DNA from: Sipunculus nudus
Taxonomy: Eukaryota; Annelida; Sipuncula; Golfingiida; Sipunculidae
Direction of reading: 5' to 3'
Length of the DNA stretch: 64,000 nucleotides
Assembly: GCA_026874595.1 (NCBI GenBank)
Contig: CM049321.1
Span: 22,747,979-22,811,978 of the forward strand
The notes below the pieces were generated by a model. The model had not been told where the DNA came from. It saw only the letters and a list, made by a program, of their open reading frames with translations, and searched no databases. Made by a program: the position numbers and the translations under genes. How positions within the stretch are numbered: the stretch's first letter is position 1; each line of letters starts with the position of its first letter. This document shows, one piece after another, positions 12,391 through 26,194 of this stretch.

Positions 12391-12882
12391 AATGTTACAA
12401 AACGGTTGCTGTGATTTCACTATAACTTACACTGCAAATAAGCCAATTGAACACATTTACAAAGGTACCCTCTGTTGACATTCAAACTTCACAGAGCATA
12501 ATTAATACCATCTATCTAAGTGACGAAATTAGGTTTCTTCCAAGTTAACGTGCGGTATGACGTCCTATATATATATCTTGTAATTTTAATTGAGTGACCT
12601 TTGAATGTCCTTGTAAGGTCAGGCTGGTGCACTTAGTCAAGCGCTAGGTGTTGAACTTGTACCTGCAAACAACCGTATAACAATGTTCTTTTTCATGAGA
12701 AAGGATTAAAATAGATCCAGTTCTTTGCCGGTGGCCGATTGACATGATCACTGTCATTGACGTTTCATTGCGCTGTAAGCTCAGTACACGTCGTCATAGT
12801 CTAGTGACCCGGAGCGGGGTCCTATAGTCGTAGACAACAGTAACCCCCCCCCCCCCCCCGAATAGTTCTCGACATGTCTAAT

Positions 12883-12955
12883 ATGAAGGCTGCGGCTACG
12901 TTAGGTGTCCTTGCCGTGTTGGTGTGGGTTGTGTCTGACGCGAGACCTAAGGGAA
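12883..12955 (+). pseudogene. Gene B: diverged copy of gene A exon 1 (signal peptide)
   Basis: The 73 nt from this ATG match gene A exon 1 at roughly 85% of positions and encode MKAAATLGVLAVLVWVVSDA then Arg-Pro-Lys-Gly. The 5' flank also matches gene A: both have a stretch like TCTAGTGACC, a G-rich patch and AGACAACA. This is therefore a duplicated gene start, not only a similar leader. The gene A donor GTGAGT is not conserved: the same place reads AATATT. The nearest possible donor is GTAAAA at 12964. A MITE starts at 12985. No downstream exon resembling gene A exons 2 or 3 was found up to 29 kb, so the copy is probably truncated or rewired. It could still be the first exon of a gene whose other exons I failed to see. 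Confidence 0.5.
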
Positions 12956-12984
12956 ATATTAAAGTAAAAATTAAAACTCATATT

Positions 12985-13290
12985 AGGCCAAAAAATAAAG
13001 GTATGGTTCTCAGGCACTTTTTCAGAAATGACTGCGGGCGGGCGGTATTTTATTTTTATACCTTTTTCGTATGTTTCGTTAAAAATGTCATATGACTATG
13101 GGAAACATAAAAATAACAGGGTGTTTTTGCTAAACAGGTAGCATTACACAACAAAGGAAATCGTATCAAAATTGCATTATTTTATCTTCTTGAAAGATGA
13201 AAATCAAAATAAAAATGTTTGATATGGGGGGGGGGGGGTAAAATTGGAGCGGGCGGTGCCTAAGAGCCATACCTTTTATTTTTGGCCTTA
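12985..13290 (+). mobile_element. MITE family 1, copy 2
   Basis: The left end TTAGGCCAAAAAATAAAGG and right end TTTATTTTTGGCCTTA are inverted repeats. They are followed inward by TATGGTTCTCAGGCAC and GTGCCTAAGAGCCATA. TTA on both sides suggests a TA or TTA target duplication. The interior contains GCGGGCGGGCGG, a poly-G run and GCGGGCGGTGCC. It starts about 30 bp after the gene B exon. Confidence 0.8.
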
Positions 13291-14455
13291 GGTATCCAAA
13301 TTACTTGTAGTAGTAATAGTAATAGTAGATAAGGTACTTTTTCATCCAAACACAGTTAAACTTTTCTGAATGCACATGATAATAGAAGTTTCTGTTATCG
13401 ACAACTGTGTGTATCGATTCACCGTTTGATTGAAATATAAATTTTTCAGTTCAGTCTTCGGATTTTGTCGAACAGAATATCTGCAAGCTGTTTGTGCAGA
13501 CCTAGATAATCGGAGTGATCCAGCAACTATAACTCCGTTTTTTATCAAATCTTCGAATTATGAACAATATTCCTAAGTTGGCGCTGGTAGTCGAGACCTG
13601 ATCTATTTATCTACATTAATCTTTTCTTTTGTGATTATCTTTTTTTTACCGATAATTTGAAGCTACAATTATTCAATCGATGTATAGCAATCTCCGTTTA
13701 TTCTTTTGCTAGGTTTATCTAAATCCCGCAGATCGTTTTATTTCAAATGTGCAGTTGTCATAATCTGTTCCTGTTGCTCAGAAACCAACCTTTATACGTT
13801 ACGAATGACCTGCAAGATATTTTTTTTTCTGATTACCTGGGGTACTGATCCTGACGAGGGTTATATTTGTTGAATCCTCCTTGGAAACTTTCAAGTTAAT
13901 TCCTTTTTCTTTGCTGTCTTTACAATATTGATGTTCATCCTATTGCGCCCTTTAAATAAAACAGAAGAACAAAATGCGTTTTACATGATGCTAGCCTTGA
14001 CTATCAGGGTTCTCTAGGGATATATTTCGTTACTTACTTCATGGTAAATATTATATTTCAAAATCTTAACATTTATTCATTATAAGATATGGCACCATGA
14101 TACAGTAATCATACATCGAACATCTTCAAATAATTTTCCTTGGAGGAGTTGCTTTAGCTGTCCCATCGTAGGACTAAATATATTTCCAACAATCTAATAA
14201 CTTTATCGAAAACATCGAAATCTTGAATTACAATATAAAAACCTCATATAAACAATTTTATAACATTTTCGAAATCTTATGAAACATAAAAGAACCTGAC
14301 AGAAATCTTCTTAAACATCCAAAAATGCATCAAAATCTTCTGAAAACTTGCGATGAGGGAAGTTCTGATTAAAGTATGTAAATATCCTTGAAGGGATAAA
14401 TTAAAATATATGATATGCATCACCTTAAAATCAAAACCTGTATATTTAATTATCA

Positions 14456-14543
<88 letters not shown>

Positions 14544-15645
14544 TATCAAGACAAACAACATCTTAGTTATTCAAACATTATTCTAAAATAAAGCGGGAAC
14601 TGAAAATAAAAATAAAGAAGCCATATCAAAACCTCCGACATGTTCAATATCCCAAACATATATAAATTAAACGCTTTGCCAGATTTAGAAAAGAAAGACC
14701 TGTTAGGTAGAAATTTAATTTAAAAGGTGCGTCAGTTTCAGAATGAATAGGAACAGCTTTCCAATGCCTTGGCGCAGACAATCGCACATTCGTATATTTA
14801 CTATATCATAAGTGTTATGTCTACTTTTCATGACTCCAGGCATGGGTGATCAACGTAATTGACAACACGACTGCTTCCAACATCAAGGTCTTTAAAGTAT
14901 GAATTTATGTCGCCTAGGTGTACTAATAAGCCCTCTTATGACAATTGTCAAAATAAAACGTACTATGCGTTTCACAGCGATGGTTATCCTTGATCCCAGT
15001 AGCGTGGCATATCGTCCCTTTTGTGTTTAATTATGCCTTTTTAAAATTCTAAATATACAACAATTTTATATACGATCTGTGTTAATGTTTTCACAGGAGT
15101 TCCAAGATTATTTTCCGTGTTTATCTGCTCTGTTTGCGTTTGTCCTTTTTGGTAAAACCAGTCATTGTCACAATATCGTTTCAACAATCATTCCATTAAT
15201 AATGTTACGGTATTTTCCTTTCCCAACCTCATTAATTATTTTAAAATTATATTGCAGTAATATTATTTCGTCATCCCAATAAAGATATATATAATGAAAA
15301 ATACTTTTCAGGTTGTCGCATTTCTTTAGTTATTATGGTACGCTCAATATGCTACGTATACTAACATTTGAGAAAAAACTGTACCCAAGCTTTATAGCAA
15401 TGTGTGTCGTGCTATTTATGCAATATACCCCCACTGAAGATATGTGAGAACACAGAACAGGGCTTTCTTTACATAAGAAGTACACCGGCTAGCCTCTGTA
15501 GTCAAACTGACCACCTCTGCTGTGAATTTGTTGAAAAAAATTAACTTCCATTGTCAGTTTGTGTACAACCAGATATAAATATATTCTAATAAAGTTATTT
15601 GTATGTATGTTATCTTTATAACAATGAAATGAGAAACGTTCATTG

Positions 15646-15697
<52 letters not shown>

Positions 15698-16667
15698 TCC
15701 GCAGATAGATTCCACCTTCTGACTGTCCCCGGAGTACCGCTTCATTGTTTTTTCAGTGCCTTTATCATACCAAGACCTCGAAAAATACAGGAATCCCCTC
15801 ATTGGGCTGCTTTTTTTATGTACATACTAATAACTAAATGCGTCCTGTCGGAACTGATGGTATAGCGTTTGTATTATTCATAGTTAAAACGGTCCGCCGA
15901 AGTGTCTTTTTTCACTTAACTCTTGGATAATGTTGGTTTATTCAAAGAACTATATTTATTACACAATAATAATAATGGTTGTTGATGAGTTGATTTAAAT
16001 GATCTTCGGAAGTTTCAGAAAATGTGATGCATTAGTAACTTAGTATTTTAGTTCCATGAACTCTATCCAACTTCTCTTCTATGAAATGCACACATAAATC
16101 AGCAGGGATTTAAAATTTAAAAAGAAATGGGTCTTTGTAAATCGTATATCGTATTTACTGTATTGCATGTGAAGCCGTGATAAAATACGCCTTTCCGGCT
16201 TCGTAAAGTAAGCGTATCCAAAAGCTTTTATTTGTAAAAACTCTCCGAGATTAAGATGGTATCGGAAGGAGTAAAGTCTGAGCACAGGCAGGTTACAGTG
16301 AATAAAGTTATATAAGAAAGAGAAACGTACCCAAAGGAAGGAGAAGCGCTTTAATTATATTAACGGTGGCGAACTCGCTCCGTCAACGTGAAACCATTTT
16401 GACTTCCACCATAAACTTCCATATAGCTGCATATTTAAAACTATTTTACAAGTTTCTTTTCTTTATTTAAACATGTAAATGACAATCTATCAACAAACGT
16501 TCGGATATTAAATACTTCCTATTTGATGGAAGTGAACACTACTTAAACAGTTTAAGTTTGATTCAAACATTATTAGTTTGGTTAAACATTTTGTTAACTG
16601 CATAGAGTAGAAAAAAGTCGAAGATTACTTGAAGAAAAAAACACGTATGATACACTGTATATATGAT
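13291..16667. other. No gene seen; AT-rich, microsatellites
   Basis: The only clear structures are an AT/AG compound microsatellite at 14455-14540 and an AT microsatellite at 15650-15693. Open frames here are short and carry no recognisable motif. Confidence 0.6.
14455..14540. repeat. (AT)n-(AG)n compound microsatellite
   Basis: About 14 AT units followed by about 29 AG units with one GACAG interruption. It generates a spurious Ser-Leu/Tyr-Ile open frame on the minus strand. Confidence 0.9.
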
Positions 16668-17113
16668 TAATGGGGCCCAGTCACCAATCTTACCTTTATA
16701 AACTAAAGGTAATCCCTTAAAGCTGTCATAAAAATAGGGCGGAAAAAGTGGATATCACCGCTGCTTATTTTGTTCATATCAACGTGTTCATAATAGGCCT
16801 ATGTGGGGTCCGCGAAAATAAAAATAAAAAAATCAACGAGTGTATCTGGTAGCAAGTGAGATACACAAAGCTTTGTAAATGGCCTTCTGCAACAAGTGAC
16901 CTTTCAACCTCCGCATAAATGCAACCTACCACCTTAGGTTACATGTTTTTCCCACTTGCCAATATTGCTGTTGTTGATATAAACAAGTTCATACATCCTT
17001 CACGTAGACGTATTGTTATAAACAGAATAACCCTTAGAGCACTAATATATTAACCTAGGAAGCCAGATATCACATAAATTCTTTTTTAAAATTTAGGTGA
17101 ATGGGCACCTTTT
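16668..17113 (+). mobile_element. MITE family 2, copy 1 (~450 bp)
   Basis: The copy begins TAATGGGGCCCAGTCACC and ends GTGAATGGGCACCTTTTA, so the ends are inverted repeats (GGGGCCCA / TGGGCACC). Internal words such as TAAACTAAAGGTAATCCCTT, AACCTCCGCATAAATGCAAC and AGGAAGCCAGATATCACAT are shared with copies at 22886-23353 and 26419-26889. No ORF. Confidence 0.75.
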
Positions 17114-20100
17114 AGTTTTTAACACAGCACAATCAAGTGCGCATGTACTGTTTTGACGTCAGCTATAACACTGACACACGAGAGTCTCAGTACTAAATCC
17201 TGGAATCTGAAATCAACTGGTTTTTACACTTGGATGAGCAAAAACTATGCATAAAGAGCTATGCACATGCGGCAGCTTCCCTCTGTTAGAAACCATAACG
17301 ATTTGTCATTTGCCCAGTGATCTGCTTCGTTGATCATATTTAAACACCCAACCAACTGATCTTGCAATGATGAACAATTGCAAACCATCGGTGAAATGTC
17401 ATGAGGCGCAACGCTCCACCGCACCAAATGAATGTCTCCTTTCAGGGGCGGACACTGGAATTTATAAAAAAAACTGGGGGGGGGGGGGGGCACACATTGC
17501 GAGGCCGCGAAAAGCCCCAAGGAGGGGAGGGGGATTCCCCCCCCCCTCCCAGGCGTATAATTTTTTTTGAAATTTAGGTTGTAATCGTGCAATCTGGGGT
17601 AGCTTAAATGCATTATAAAGAAAGACATACATTGTAACTGGAAGCGAGACGGTGTACTATGAGTTTTCCCCCAGCGTTTTTGTGGTTAGGTCGAAAAAAG
17701 GCCCCCCCCCCACCCTCTAAATCTGCCCCCTGCCTTTTACTAATATATATTTTTCAAATCTGTGCTTACATACAAAGCGAGTTTCAGCGAAAAACATTGC
17801 TTGTTATAAAAATATATTCTTAAAATGTGTCTCTCACAAATTCATGTTCGAAATGTATTTATAAATTTATCGTCTTTACTGCATTAACTTTTGGATTACT
17901 TATAATAATCCTTTCCTTTATGAAAAGGAATAGGTCTGACTTTCTGTGATGACGCAAAAACAAATTCTTTCCTTAGGTCTAAATCATGAGTGCAGTAAAG
18001 TTTAATTCCGTTGACACACCCCCACTCAATATTATAACTCATCTGAAAATGAGCATATTACCGCCAGTTTTGCGATTTAACTCCCAACAATCAGTGAGTG
18101 ATATTTCATTTGATATACACGTAAAGGTCTATTTTTCATGTATACATGATTTACGATATGTAGTTTTCAAATAAAATGTAGAGTGATTAGTTCTACACGT
18201 TTAAATTAAAAATCCGTTAAACCCATCTTTGCGAGAGAGGGGGTGGCCAGTTCATCGTACCGTTGCCCTAAGGGCCCAAAGGGGTCCCGGGCCGGCCATG
18301 AATTTCCTTAGTGCACAATGAAATGTTTTAGAATGTCGAAGTGTTATTGTTTGCGTTTATTTAATGTTGTCAAGATAGCCTAAGAGGGCCATGCCCGGCC
18401 AGGACTGTGTCTGGCATAAGGCACTTGCAAATAAAAAAGTTTTGATAAATAATATCACATTTTGATAAATAATATCACATTTTTGTTAAAGAATAGTTCA
18501 CATTTTTGTTAAAGGATAGTTTTTCAAAAGATTTGTTTAAGGGGCGACATTTATTTAATGGTGTTTGCTGAATATAAATTATTCTGTTTATAGGTAACTA
18601 TGATAATTTTCTTCTTTTGGGAGGACTTGGAGGGGGGCCGGTCGTGCGGAGACTAACATATGTTTAATTAATCTTATGTACCTATATACATGCCAAGATG
18701 CTGACTATCAACCTTTCCTGAACGCTTATTTTTGTGATTATAATATGGATGCGTTTTAGATATACGTCACACATTCAACATAAAGCAGACATTGATATAC
18801 AAGTTTTATAATTTAAACATATCTTTCACATGTGGGTGTCTCAAGAAAGTAGACAAAAGTTTAAGGGGTATGATCTGTTTCGTAGAATTAGAACATGATA
18901 TATATTCTGCTGATATGTAAGAGCCATGAGATGTTTGTTTATATTTATTAATAAGAAAACGAGTGTTTCGTTGAACAACAGCAGTCATCGGTACCACTTG
19001 CTATGTTTATCTTACGGCTATCATTTTGGAGTATATCGTTTACGGGTTAGAACCATTGCTGCTACTACAGAATATACCAGGTGGCAAAGTTACTCACATG
19101 TACTCGATTTTGCTGCCGCGGTACTTTGTAAATAATAAAAATAATAATAATAATAATCTATCAAACTGCTGTTTATATTCCCGTAATTTTTTATAATTTC
19201 AAAATCCAATTTGTTGTGTCGTTTGTGAAACTAATTTTGTTGATGTATAGACAGCATAAGAGTCACATACTGTGACCTAAGACGAGTCACAGACGAGCGA
19301 GTGTCCAGGCACATGATGTGACTACCCCCGTGTGACCCCAGGAGCCAAGAGACCTCTAGATGGTACGGTTGAAAAATTTTAAAAAATCCTTTTCCAGTAA
19401 CGAAGCCATGCTGCCACCATGCTTTTCCATCGTGTGGCTTTGACGTTAGACGACCTTGACCTTAGTGGTGGTATCATGTGACCAACCTCCATACAGAGAT
19501 ATTTTGATGCATATGAGTGGGGACCTTGCTGACCGTAACGGTTCACGCGTTCTAGGCCCGAAATTTGACGTGAATTCTGAACCAGTTATGGACCTTAGAG
19601 TTAATAATATGTTTCCCCTACCCCGGCCCCCTCCACGTTGTGACACATGTAGCAAACTTGCTCATCTAATTTAACAATAACTTATTTACAACTTATATAA
19701 AGCCCGTATACCGGGCTAATTACCGGGGTTGGGAGATATATGAACTGAGGTGTGGAATTTTGGCTCATTTTTTTAATTCTAAAAAAAAAAATAACAAAAA
19801 AATATAGGTTTTCGTGGAAAACTGTCTCACTAAAATATGTATAAATATTTTTTATATAAATTTTGTGGGGCTGTCCTCGTGGCAGGAAATGCATACCCCG
19901 GTATGTTTACCTTGGAGACCTGGTCAGTGATAATATTTACATTGCGAACCGGAATGAGACGCGGGGGCATTCAGGTTTTTCGATGATATTTGACTGGAAG
20001 CTGTCGTTGCACGTATAAAGATTAGGTTGATCTGAGGAAATCATGAAAGATTTATTTAATGTACGTTGCTAGGAAACTGTTCCTGAAGAAAGAAACAGAA

Positions 20101-20689
20101 ACATGCATACCACGCACGTAGCAGAAGCGGACCCAACGGGACTCCATGCAGAGGGCCGTATCCAATTTTCAGCCACCGCAACCTTTTTTTTCATTGTATC
20201 AGACAATTTTGAGGCCTGAAATCCCCGTCACCTCTCCATCCCACCCCACGTCTGTTCCTGAAATTGGGACCTTGAATTAGGTTTTGTCATTAATCCTTCT
20301 GGGTTCAGCTTGGGTTCCGTTTCATAAAGCGAGAAACATGTGTTTTTCTCTTTTTCCCTCACTGAAAGCAAGCGTTATTCATATGAACAATAGTAGTGTT
20401 GAGTGACCACGATGCACGCATTCCGGTCATTGCCGAGGGCAGTTCGGCTGTGCTCGTTCTAACCGCCGTGCAAGTCAGTAAAAACGGAAAAATCACTCAA
20501 AATTATATGTACATAAAATTATTTATTCTCATATCGCCTATGTCACTGCGGGGATAATAACCTTTAAATGATGTATGGCACAGTATTGTACACAACGCGG
20601 TTTTAGAGAAAATTGCAAACAGACGTTAACCGAATTCCTTTTATAAGTATTAGATTCAGTGACAAACATGCTTGCTTTTGGGCCCCCCT
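17114..20689. other. No gene seen; G-run repeat and short duplications
   Basis: Around 17445-17730 two G/C-run segments face each other (GGGGCGGACACTGG...poly-G, then ...poly-C). At 18437-18530 two 20-odd-bp units (TTTTGATAAATAATATCACA and TTTTTGTTAAAG) are each tandemly doubled. The remainder is unremarkable AT-rich DNA. Confidence 0.5.
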
Positions 20690-21340
20690 CGAGAGTGTGA
20701 AACTGGTTTGGTTTCGCTGAAAACTGGTTTCGGTTCAGCGAAACCATTCACTTACTAATGGCGAAACCGAAACTGGTTTTAGCGAAACTGCGAATCCATT
20801 TCCGGAGATGGTTTCGGTTTCGGTTTCGTCAAAACCGGCCACTCGATAATTATACTGGCAAGATGGCGGAGATGGGGAAAAGTAGTACAATTTTGTTAAT
20901 TATTTTATTAATGGATACTGTTGATGCCTGTTAGTGTTAAATAAGCAAAGATTGAGATATAAACATTCTTTCGGAAGTGTTTTGAATTCAATATTCCCTA
21001 CTATGACCATGTATAGCTAAAGATGAGCCGCACATATCCTGTGCGTCCATGCCGTCTGACACCTACATGTTGTCAGATGGAGAGATACAGTCTAATTTCA
21101 TCATAATTTAAAAACATTTGTCAGTCACAATTAATAATGCTCTCATTAGTTCTCAAAGAGCCCAGGCATGGATCTCTAGCGTTTGAGAAAATTTTCATCA
21201 TTAATTTATTTAATCAATAATAAATAATATACGATGTTATCAATATTTTCTATCAAAACCGAAACCGTCCACTCAAAAATACAAGGTGAAACTATACAGA
21301 ACCGGTTTTCCCGGAGCCTAAACCAGTTTCGAATTTTCGG
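20690..21340. repeat. Repeat element bounded by CGAAACCG / CGGTTTCG words
   Basis: The left edge carries many copies of GGTTTCGGTTTCG and CGAAACCG (20700-20850). After a unique AT-rich core the right edge has AAAACCGAAACCGTCCACTC and AACCAGTTTCG (21256-21335). GGCCACTCGATAA and CGTCCACTCAAAA face the core similarly on both sides. This looks like a nonautonomous element with simple-sequence ends. Confidence 0.5.
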
Positions 21341-22385
21341 ATGCGCCCTTGGTTCCCAAGCTTTGCCCAAGCGTTAAAAGTGCCATCTGGTGACAGTTCT
21401 TAAAAATCAGGCTCATGATAGAGCAGGTTTCGTACGACACACGGCGCCACTGCGGAAGATTATCACATTCGCTGCCAATGACGTGTAACGTTATGCCCGT
21501 CATTTATTATGATTCCCCCAGTGCCAAGCACTCATATACACGTCATTTATTGATGAGCATTTTTCAGCAGGAATTCTCATAAATTTATCAATAAATTCTT
21601 TGCAGAGTACTAGTCCATTTATAGAATAGTCTCGCAGTAGAAAATGAATTATTTGCAATGCATCAGTGCACTGCATCATTCAAAAGCAGGAAAAATGTGT
21701 AGATTGGGAAAAAAATCCACGGCTCTGGTCCATTGCCGTGAAATAACTTCACGACGCGCTTCAGTTTAAAGTCGATTCCTTGTAAGAATACTACTTTGAA
21801 TCAAAAGAAAGCGAGGATCGTAAAAATATGTAGCTAGTTTTATATTAGAGCATGGTTTGGCCACTGATTTACAGCAGACCCTGTGGGGGAGACCTAGGTT
21901 TGATAGATCGCACCTTAGGTGTGAACTCGAGAAAGCGAGGCGTGAGGTCGTTCAGGTTTTTTTGCGCCGCGGGGACACATCCATTTGTGTGATAAATAAT
22001 GATTTTCACATCCTTCTACTTCCAAGTCTGGTTACTATTTAAAACCATTCTCTGAGAAACTAGTCTATACTGTAGCCACCTCTTGCCACCAAACTGTGGA
22101 ATGTTCATGACGGGAACAGTAATGATGAACGTCAGGAGAGAAGTTGCGCACACATTAGGATGCATTAAATAATATATTGTTTATTAAAAAAGATTGTGTG
22201 TACATGTAAAGAAGTGAAACCAAGAGGAAAGGATGAACTAATATTTGCCAGAAAAAATTATGAAATTAAGAAACACATTGCTGAAAAAAATGAAGAATTG
22301 GAGGTACAAAAAAAAATTGGAGTGCCTTTAAATTCTAATAAACTATCTTGATTAGGTAATCATTGTGTATATTATGTGTGTATGA

Positions 22386-22430
<45 letters not shown>

Positions 22431-22885
22431 ACTAAATATTTATATGTATACATATGTATAAGTGTATGTAAGTGGGCATGTCTGTGTGTATACATATATA
22501 CGTGTGCATCCCATGTGAATTTTGGATGTATATGTATAGATTTTTGTTAAAATGCCAGCCTCCGCCAATGGGGGTCCTAATTTTGCATTTACTTATTCGG
22601 CCGAAATTCCCAGGTTCATTCGTGCCTAACTGACTTATCGTTTGTGAATATTTTTTCATTACGTTCTTGAATCCGGATCAAATGCCGGATCAACACCAAC
22701 ATCTTCACTTAATGATTCATCATTGGCCCATTCGGAAAATGCCTTGGTAATGTCATGAGATACTGTTTATGACTGCTTGAGTGATGTTATAAACAAACAC
22801 ACACACGAACGGGGATGAAAGCATATCCTCCTTCCGGAGGCAATAAAAGCATCCTCCCTTAAATGCCTCCCTCCCTATGGGGAAG
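21341..22885. other. No gene seen
   Basis: AT-rich sequence with an AT microsatellite at 22388-22427. A weak tRNA-like stretch near 21851-21920 was considered but is not convincing. Confidence 0.5.
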
Positions 22886-23353
22886 GTTTAACGGCGCCCA
22901 ATCACCTATCTGACCATTATAAACTAAAGGTAATCCTTTGGGTCTTTTAATAAAAAAGGTCAGAAAACGTGGATGTCACTGCACACAGTTTGCTTGTTTT
23001 GTTTTTATCAATGTGTTTATAATATGTGGGGGCCCGCCATAATAATCAAAACAAATTCAGCAAGTGTTCTGGCAGCAGGTCAGATAAGCCAAGGCTTTGC
23101 TCATGTCGGTTTGCAACAGGTGACCTTTCTACCTCCGCATATATGCAACTACCACTTTAGGTTACAAGCTTTTCCTGTTTGTCAACATTGCTTTGTATAC
23201 AAACATTTTGTTGATAAACAAGTTTATGCATCCTTCACGAAGGCCTTATAAGAACTTTTCACAACAAAAATTACTCTTAGATCATTAATATATAAACAGA
23301 GGAAGCCAGATATCACATTTATTCTTTTTCAAAAGGTACGTGAATGGGCACCT
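22886..23353 (+). mobile_element. MITE family 2, copy 2
   Basis: Begins TTTAACGGCGCCCAATCACC and ends GTGAATGGGCACCTATAA. It shares TAAACTAAAGGTAATCC, CTACCTCCGCATATATGCAA and GGAAGCCAGATATCACAT with the copies at 16668 and 26419, in the same orientation. Confidence 0.75.
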
Positions 23354-23837
23354 ATAATAAAAAAAAAGAAGCCGAAACTGTCACCCAGGCCACAATACGA
23401 CCCTATCTATGTATGTGATGTTACTAAAGATTGACAGAGGGCGAGAAAGCAGCAAGTATGCAGGGTTTGGACACCGGGTTATTCTTAGGTAATTTCTATG
23501 TACATGAATGGAAGAACTTACTCAATGCAATTCTGGCCATGATCTCGAATAAAGAGTTATTACTGCTGGTCGCTAAGGATCCTCTGGACCTTTTTCATTC
23601 TGAACTTTACTCTTATCTGTAAGTCATCATAGGTGGTATAATTATATGATATTAATATAATCATATGATACAAAGGGCCTGAGACTTTGGGGACCAAAGT
23701 CCACCCACGAAAAAATTACCTTATTATGGATGTAGAAATATATGGTCAACCCCTTATATGCCAAGCCTCTATACTGAAGTAGGCTTAACTGTATCTTCCT
23801 GAAAAAAACAACTTAACTCTTTAATAAATGTCTACGT

Positions 23838-24062
23838 TCCTCACGCAGCCGTTATATACTGCAGTCGCCCCAGCTCAGCACAGCAAGGTTTTCTGGGTTA
23901 CATCACCAGGATGGGCACGGGGCAAAAAATTATAATTAGACCAATGAGAGCTGTGTATCGCATTGGTATCCAACTCCATATTCTAAACATGCGACACGCT
24001 GTCGTTGGAGAGACCTAGCTAGGACGACTGTTGAGTATAACTACTGCTTCAGGAGCGTAATA
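23838..24062. mobile_element. Fold-back element family 3, short copy
   Basis: The left end GTTCCTCACGCAGCCGTTAT, ACTGCAGTCG is mirrored at the right by GACGACTGTTGAGTATAACT, ACTGCTTCAGGAGC. The interior (CACCAGGATGGGCAC, ACCAATGAGAGC, AACATGCGACACGC) matches the longer copy at 33688-34263. Confidence 0.6.
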
Positions 24063-25032
24063 ATTTCCAGACCACGCTGTTGCCCATTCATCTGTAAATG
24101 TAGAACACGTGTTTTCTTAATAAATCATGCACCGATAAAAAAAAAACATTCAGGATACTGGGTTATCACACACCTTGGTACTTCCCACAATAACCTGTAG
24201 TATCAGTTCAGGCATAGTCTCTCTCAGGTTCATAAGATCTACCGGTAGATGGCAGCAGATTTGCTACAGATAGGCAAGAGATGCTACTCTCTTAGGCTGC
24301 TAAATATTTAACTAGGCAATATATTGTCGATGATTTAAATATTTGAGGCACAAACATGAAAAATAATTGTTCTTTAAAGGGGAAAATGGTAAGGGTCGCG
24401 TGTGTCTTCATTTGGCAAACAATTAACCTGCGTGAATATCGCACAATCATGGGAATAAAATACTGTGCACCTAATAGTTGCAAAGTACTATTTTATGATT
24501 AATTATTACACAGTCGTTCATAAAATGCTGAAGACAAACGTAAAAAAAACAATTTCTTTTCCTGTTTTACACATATAATGTCACAATATTATACTTGTGA
24601 AGAACATATTTAAAAAATGCGTTATAAGAAAATTATTTAGCAGTCATATTTTAACTCTTTTTGGTACGCTTTCGTTTCACAGTGACCATTTAAACTGATA
24701 AACAATACTTCACAATAGATCACTGTTAAAAAAATTATACTGTTGATCTCTTGGCCCAAAAGGACGATAAGCTGAAGTATACCTTAATCCCTAAAGGGGA
24801 AGATTTTCGATCCAAAATAATTTTAAAAATTTTTATATTAAATTTGGTAAGCGACCTATATACCCCTGTTCAAATCCAGTGTGAATGCGTTTGAGAGGGT
24901 GTATTTATAATCCTGTTCCGTGTTTTGAAGAAAGCAGAGGATATGGACCCCTTTAAGAATCATACGGCCTCAGGAATCATATCATTATGAGAGTATCCTA
25001 ATGTGTATCAGGTATGAATATTCAGTACACAT

Positions 25033-25445
25033 TAAAGGGACCTATTCCGTTATCTGACGTCTGTTAATTAAACAATATTCTTTGAGCCTTCTGTGAAAAA
25101 TATAAACTAGTAGGCGCCGATCCTACGTTGAAGTCAGTTTTGTTAACATTGAAGTGTTTATAACATATGGGGGGCACCAAAATGGCCGATGGTGGTAATC
25201 CCAACACGCTCAACAAGGGCATCCATGGATGGACCGGCTATGACGTAATCAACTATCTTGGGTCACAAGATGTCAATAATTGTAAAGTGTACCGTGTTTA
25301 CTAACAACTTGAAGGTTAACAAGTTCACGAATCCTTCACAGGAGCATTATAAGATCTTTTTCTCGATAAAAATTAATAGCATTTCTTTAATATGAATCCA
25401 GTTTTATCCAGAAGTCACATTCATTCTACAATAAAGGCATGTGGA
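25033..25445 (+). repeat. Diverged relative of MITE family 2
   Basis: Starts TTAAAGGGACCTATTCC and ends near ATAAAGGCATGTGG. It shares GAAGTGTTTATAACATATGG, CAAGTTCACGAATCCTTCAC and CCAGAAGTCACATTCATTCT in diverged form with family 2. The first bases of the window (AAAGGGACCTATTTCAATAT, then CACGTCTGTTAA) match the start of this copy. Confidence 0.5.
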
Positions 25446-26194
25446 TAGCTGGCTTTAAGATGATGTAAACATTTATATATTTCTTACATCATTTAGGATT
25501 AGAAAATAGATAAAATACAGTAATTTGCAATGATAATAGACAATTGCTATGATACCAATTATAAAATATAGGGTGATTTTTTTTGTATTGATAAATTGAG
25601 AAAACGTGAAAATTACACTAAAGTATATATTTTGTAATTAAATGTTAATACTACAAAATGTGAAATACTATGAAAAATATAAACAGATTTGATATTAACC
25701 CAGTTCCTAGGGCATTCACCTTGGCCTTGGCATGCACATTAAGTTCAAGTATTTAAACATTATATAAAGTTATGAATACAATATAAAAAAGTATTTGCCT
25801 GTTTTTTAACATGTTGATAACTTGGAATCAAAGATTGTTGAACATGATAAAGACCGAGGCTCAACACACACTGATAAACAGACACGTGTTTTTTTTTTTA
25901 TATTATATGCATATAGATAAGAGCCCTCATATTGCATGTTGTACATACATCTTGTTAATTCCCACGACAGAGGGCACAACGCGTGTAGCTGCCGAGAAAG
26001 ATTCTAGGTAAGCATGAATTTTCATTAAACATATTTAATAACTACACTTGTTACAGCAAATACAATCATAGTGTTCGAGTAAAGCGATGAAACTGAAAAA
26101 TCATTGCGATATAAAATTTATTTAGTAAAATTTTGTTTGCAAATCCAAAAGTCATAAGAAATTAAGATGAGAGCCGGGTTATCGCATTCTGTAT

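Noticed and set aside
15554-15865. Opposed frames with Tyr-Ile runs
   Set aside because: They are AT microsatellite translations.
17245-17628. 127-codon minus frame
   Set aside because: It runs through poly-G/C tracts (Gly and Pro runs) and a repeat, with no conserved motif.
21851-21920. tRNA-like stretch
   Set aside because: Only a weak B-box-like word (TAGGTTTGATAGATC) is visible. The A box and spacing are poor.
23431-23622. 63-codon plus frame with protein-like composition
   Set aside because: There is no recognisable family, weak splice context, and it follows directly on a MITE. It was not strong enough to call.
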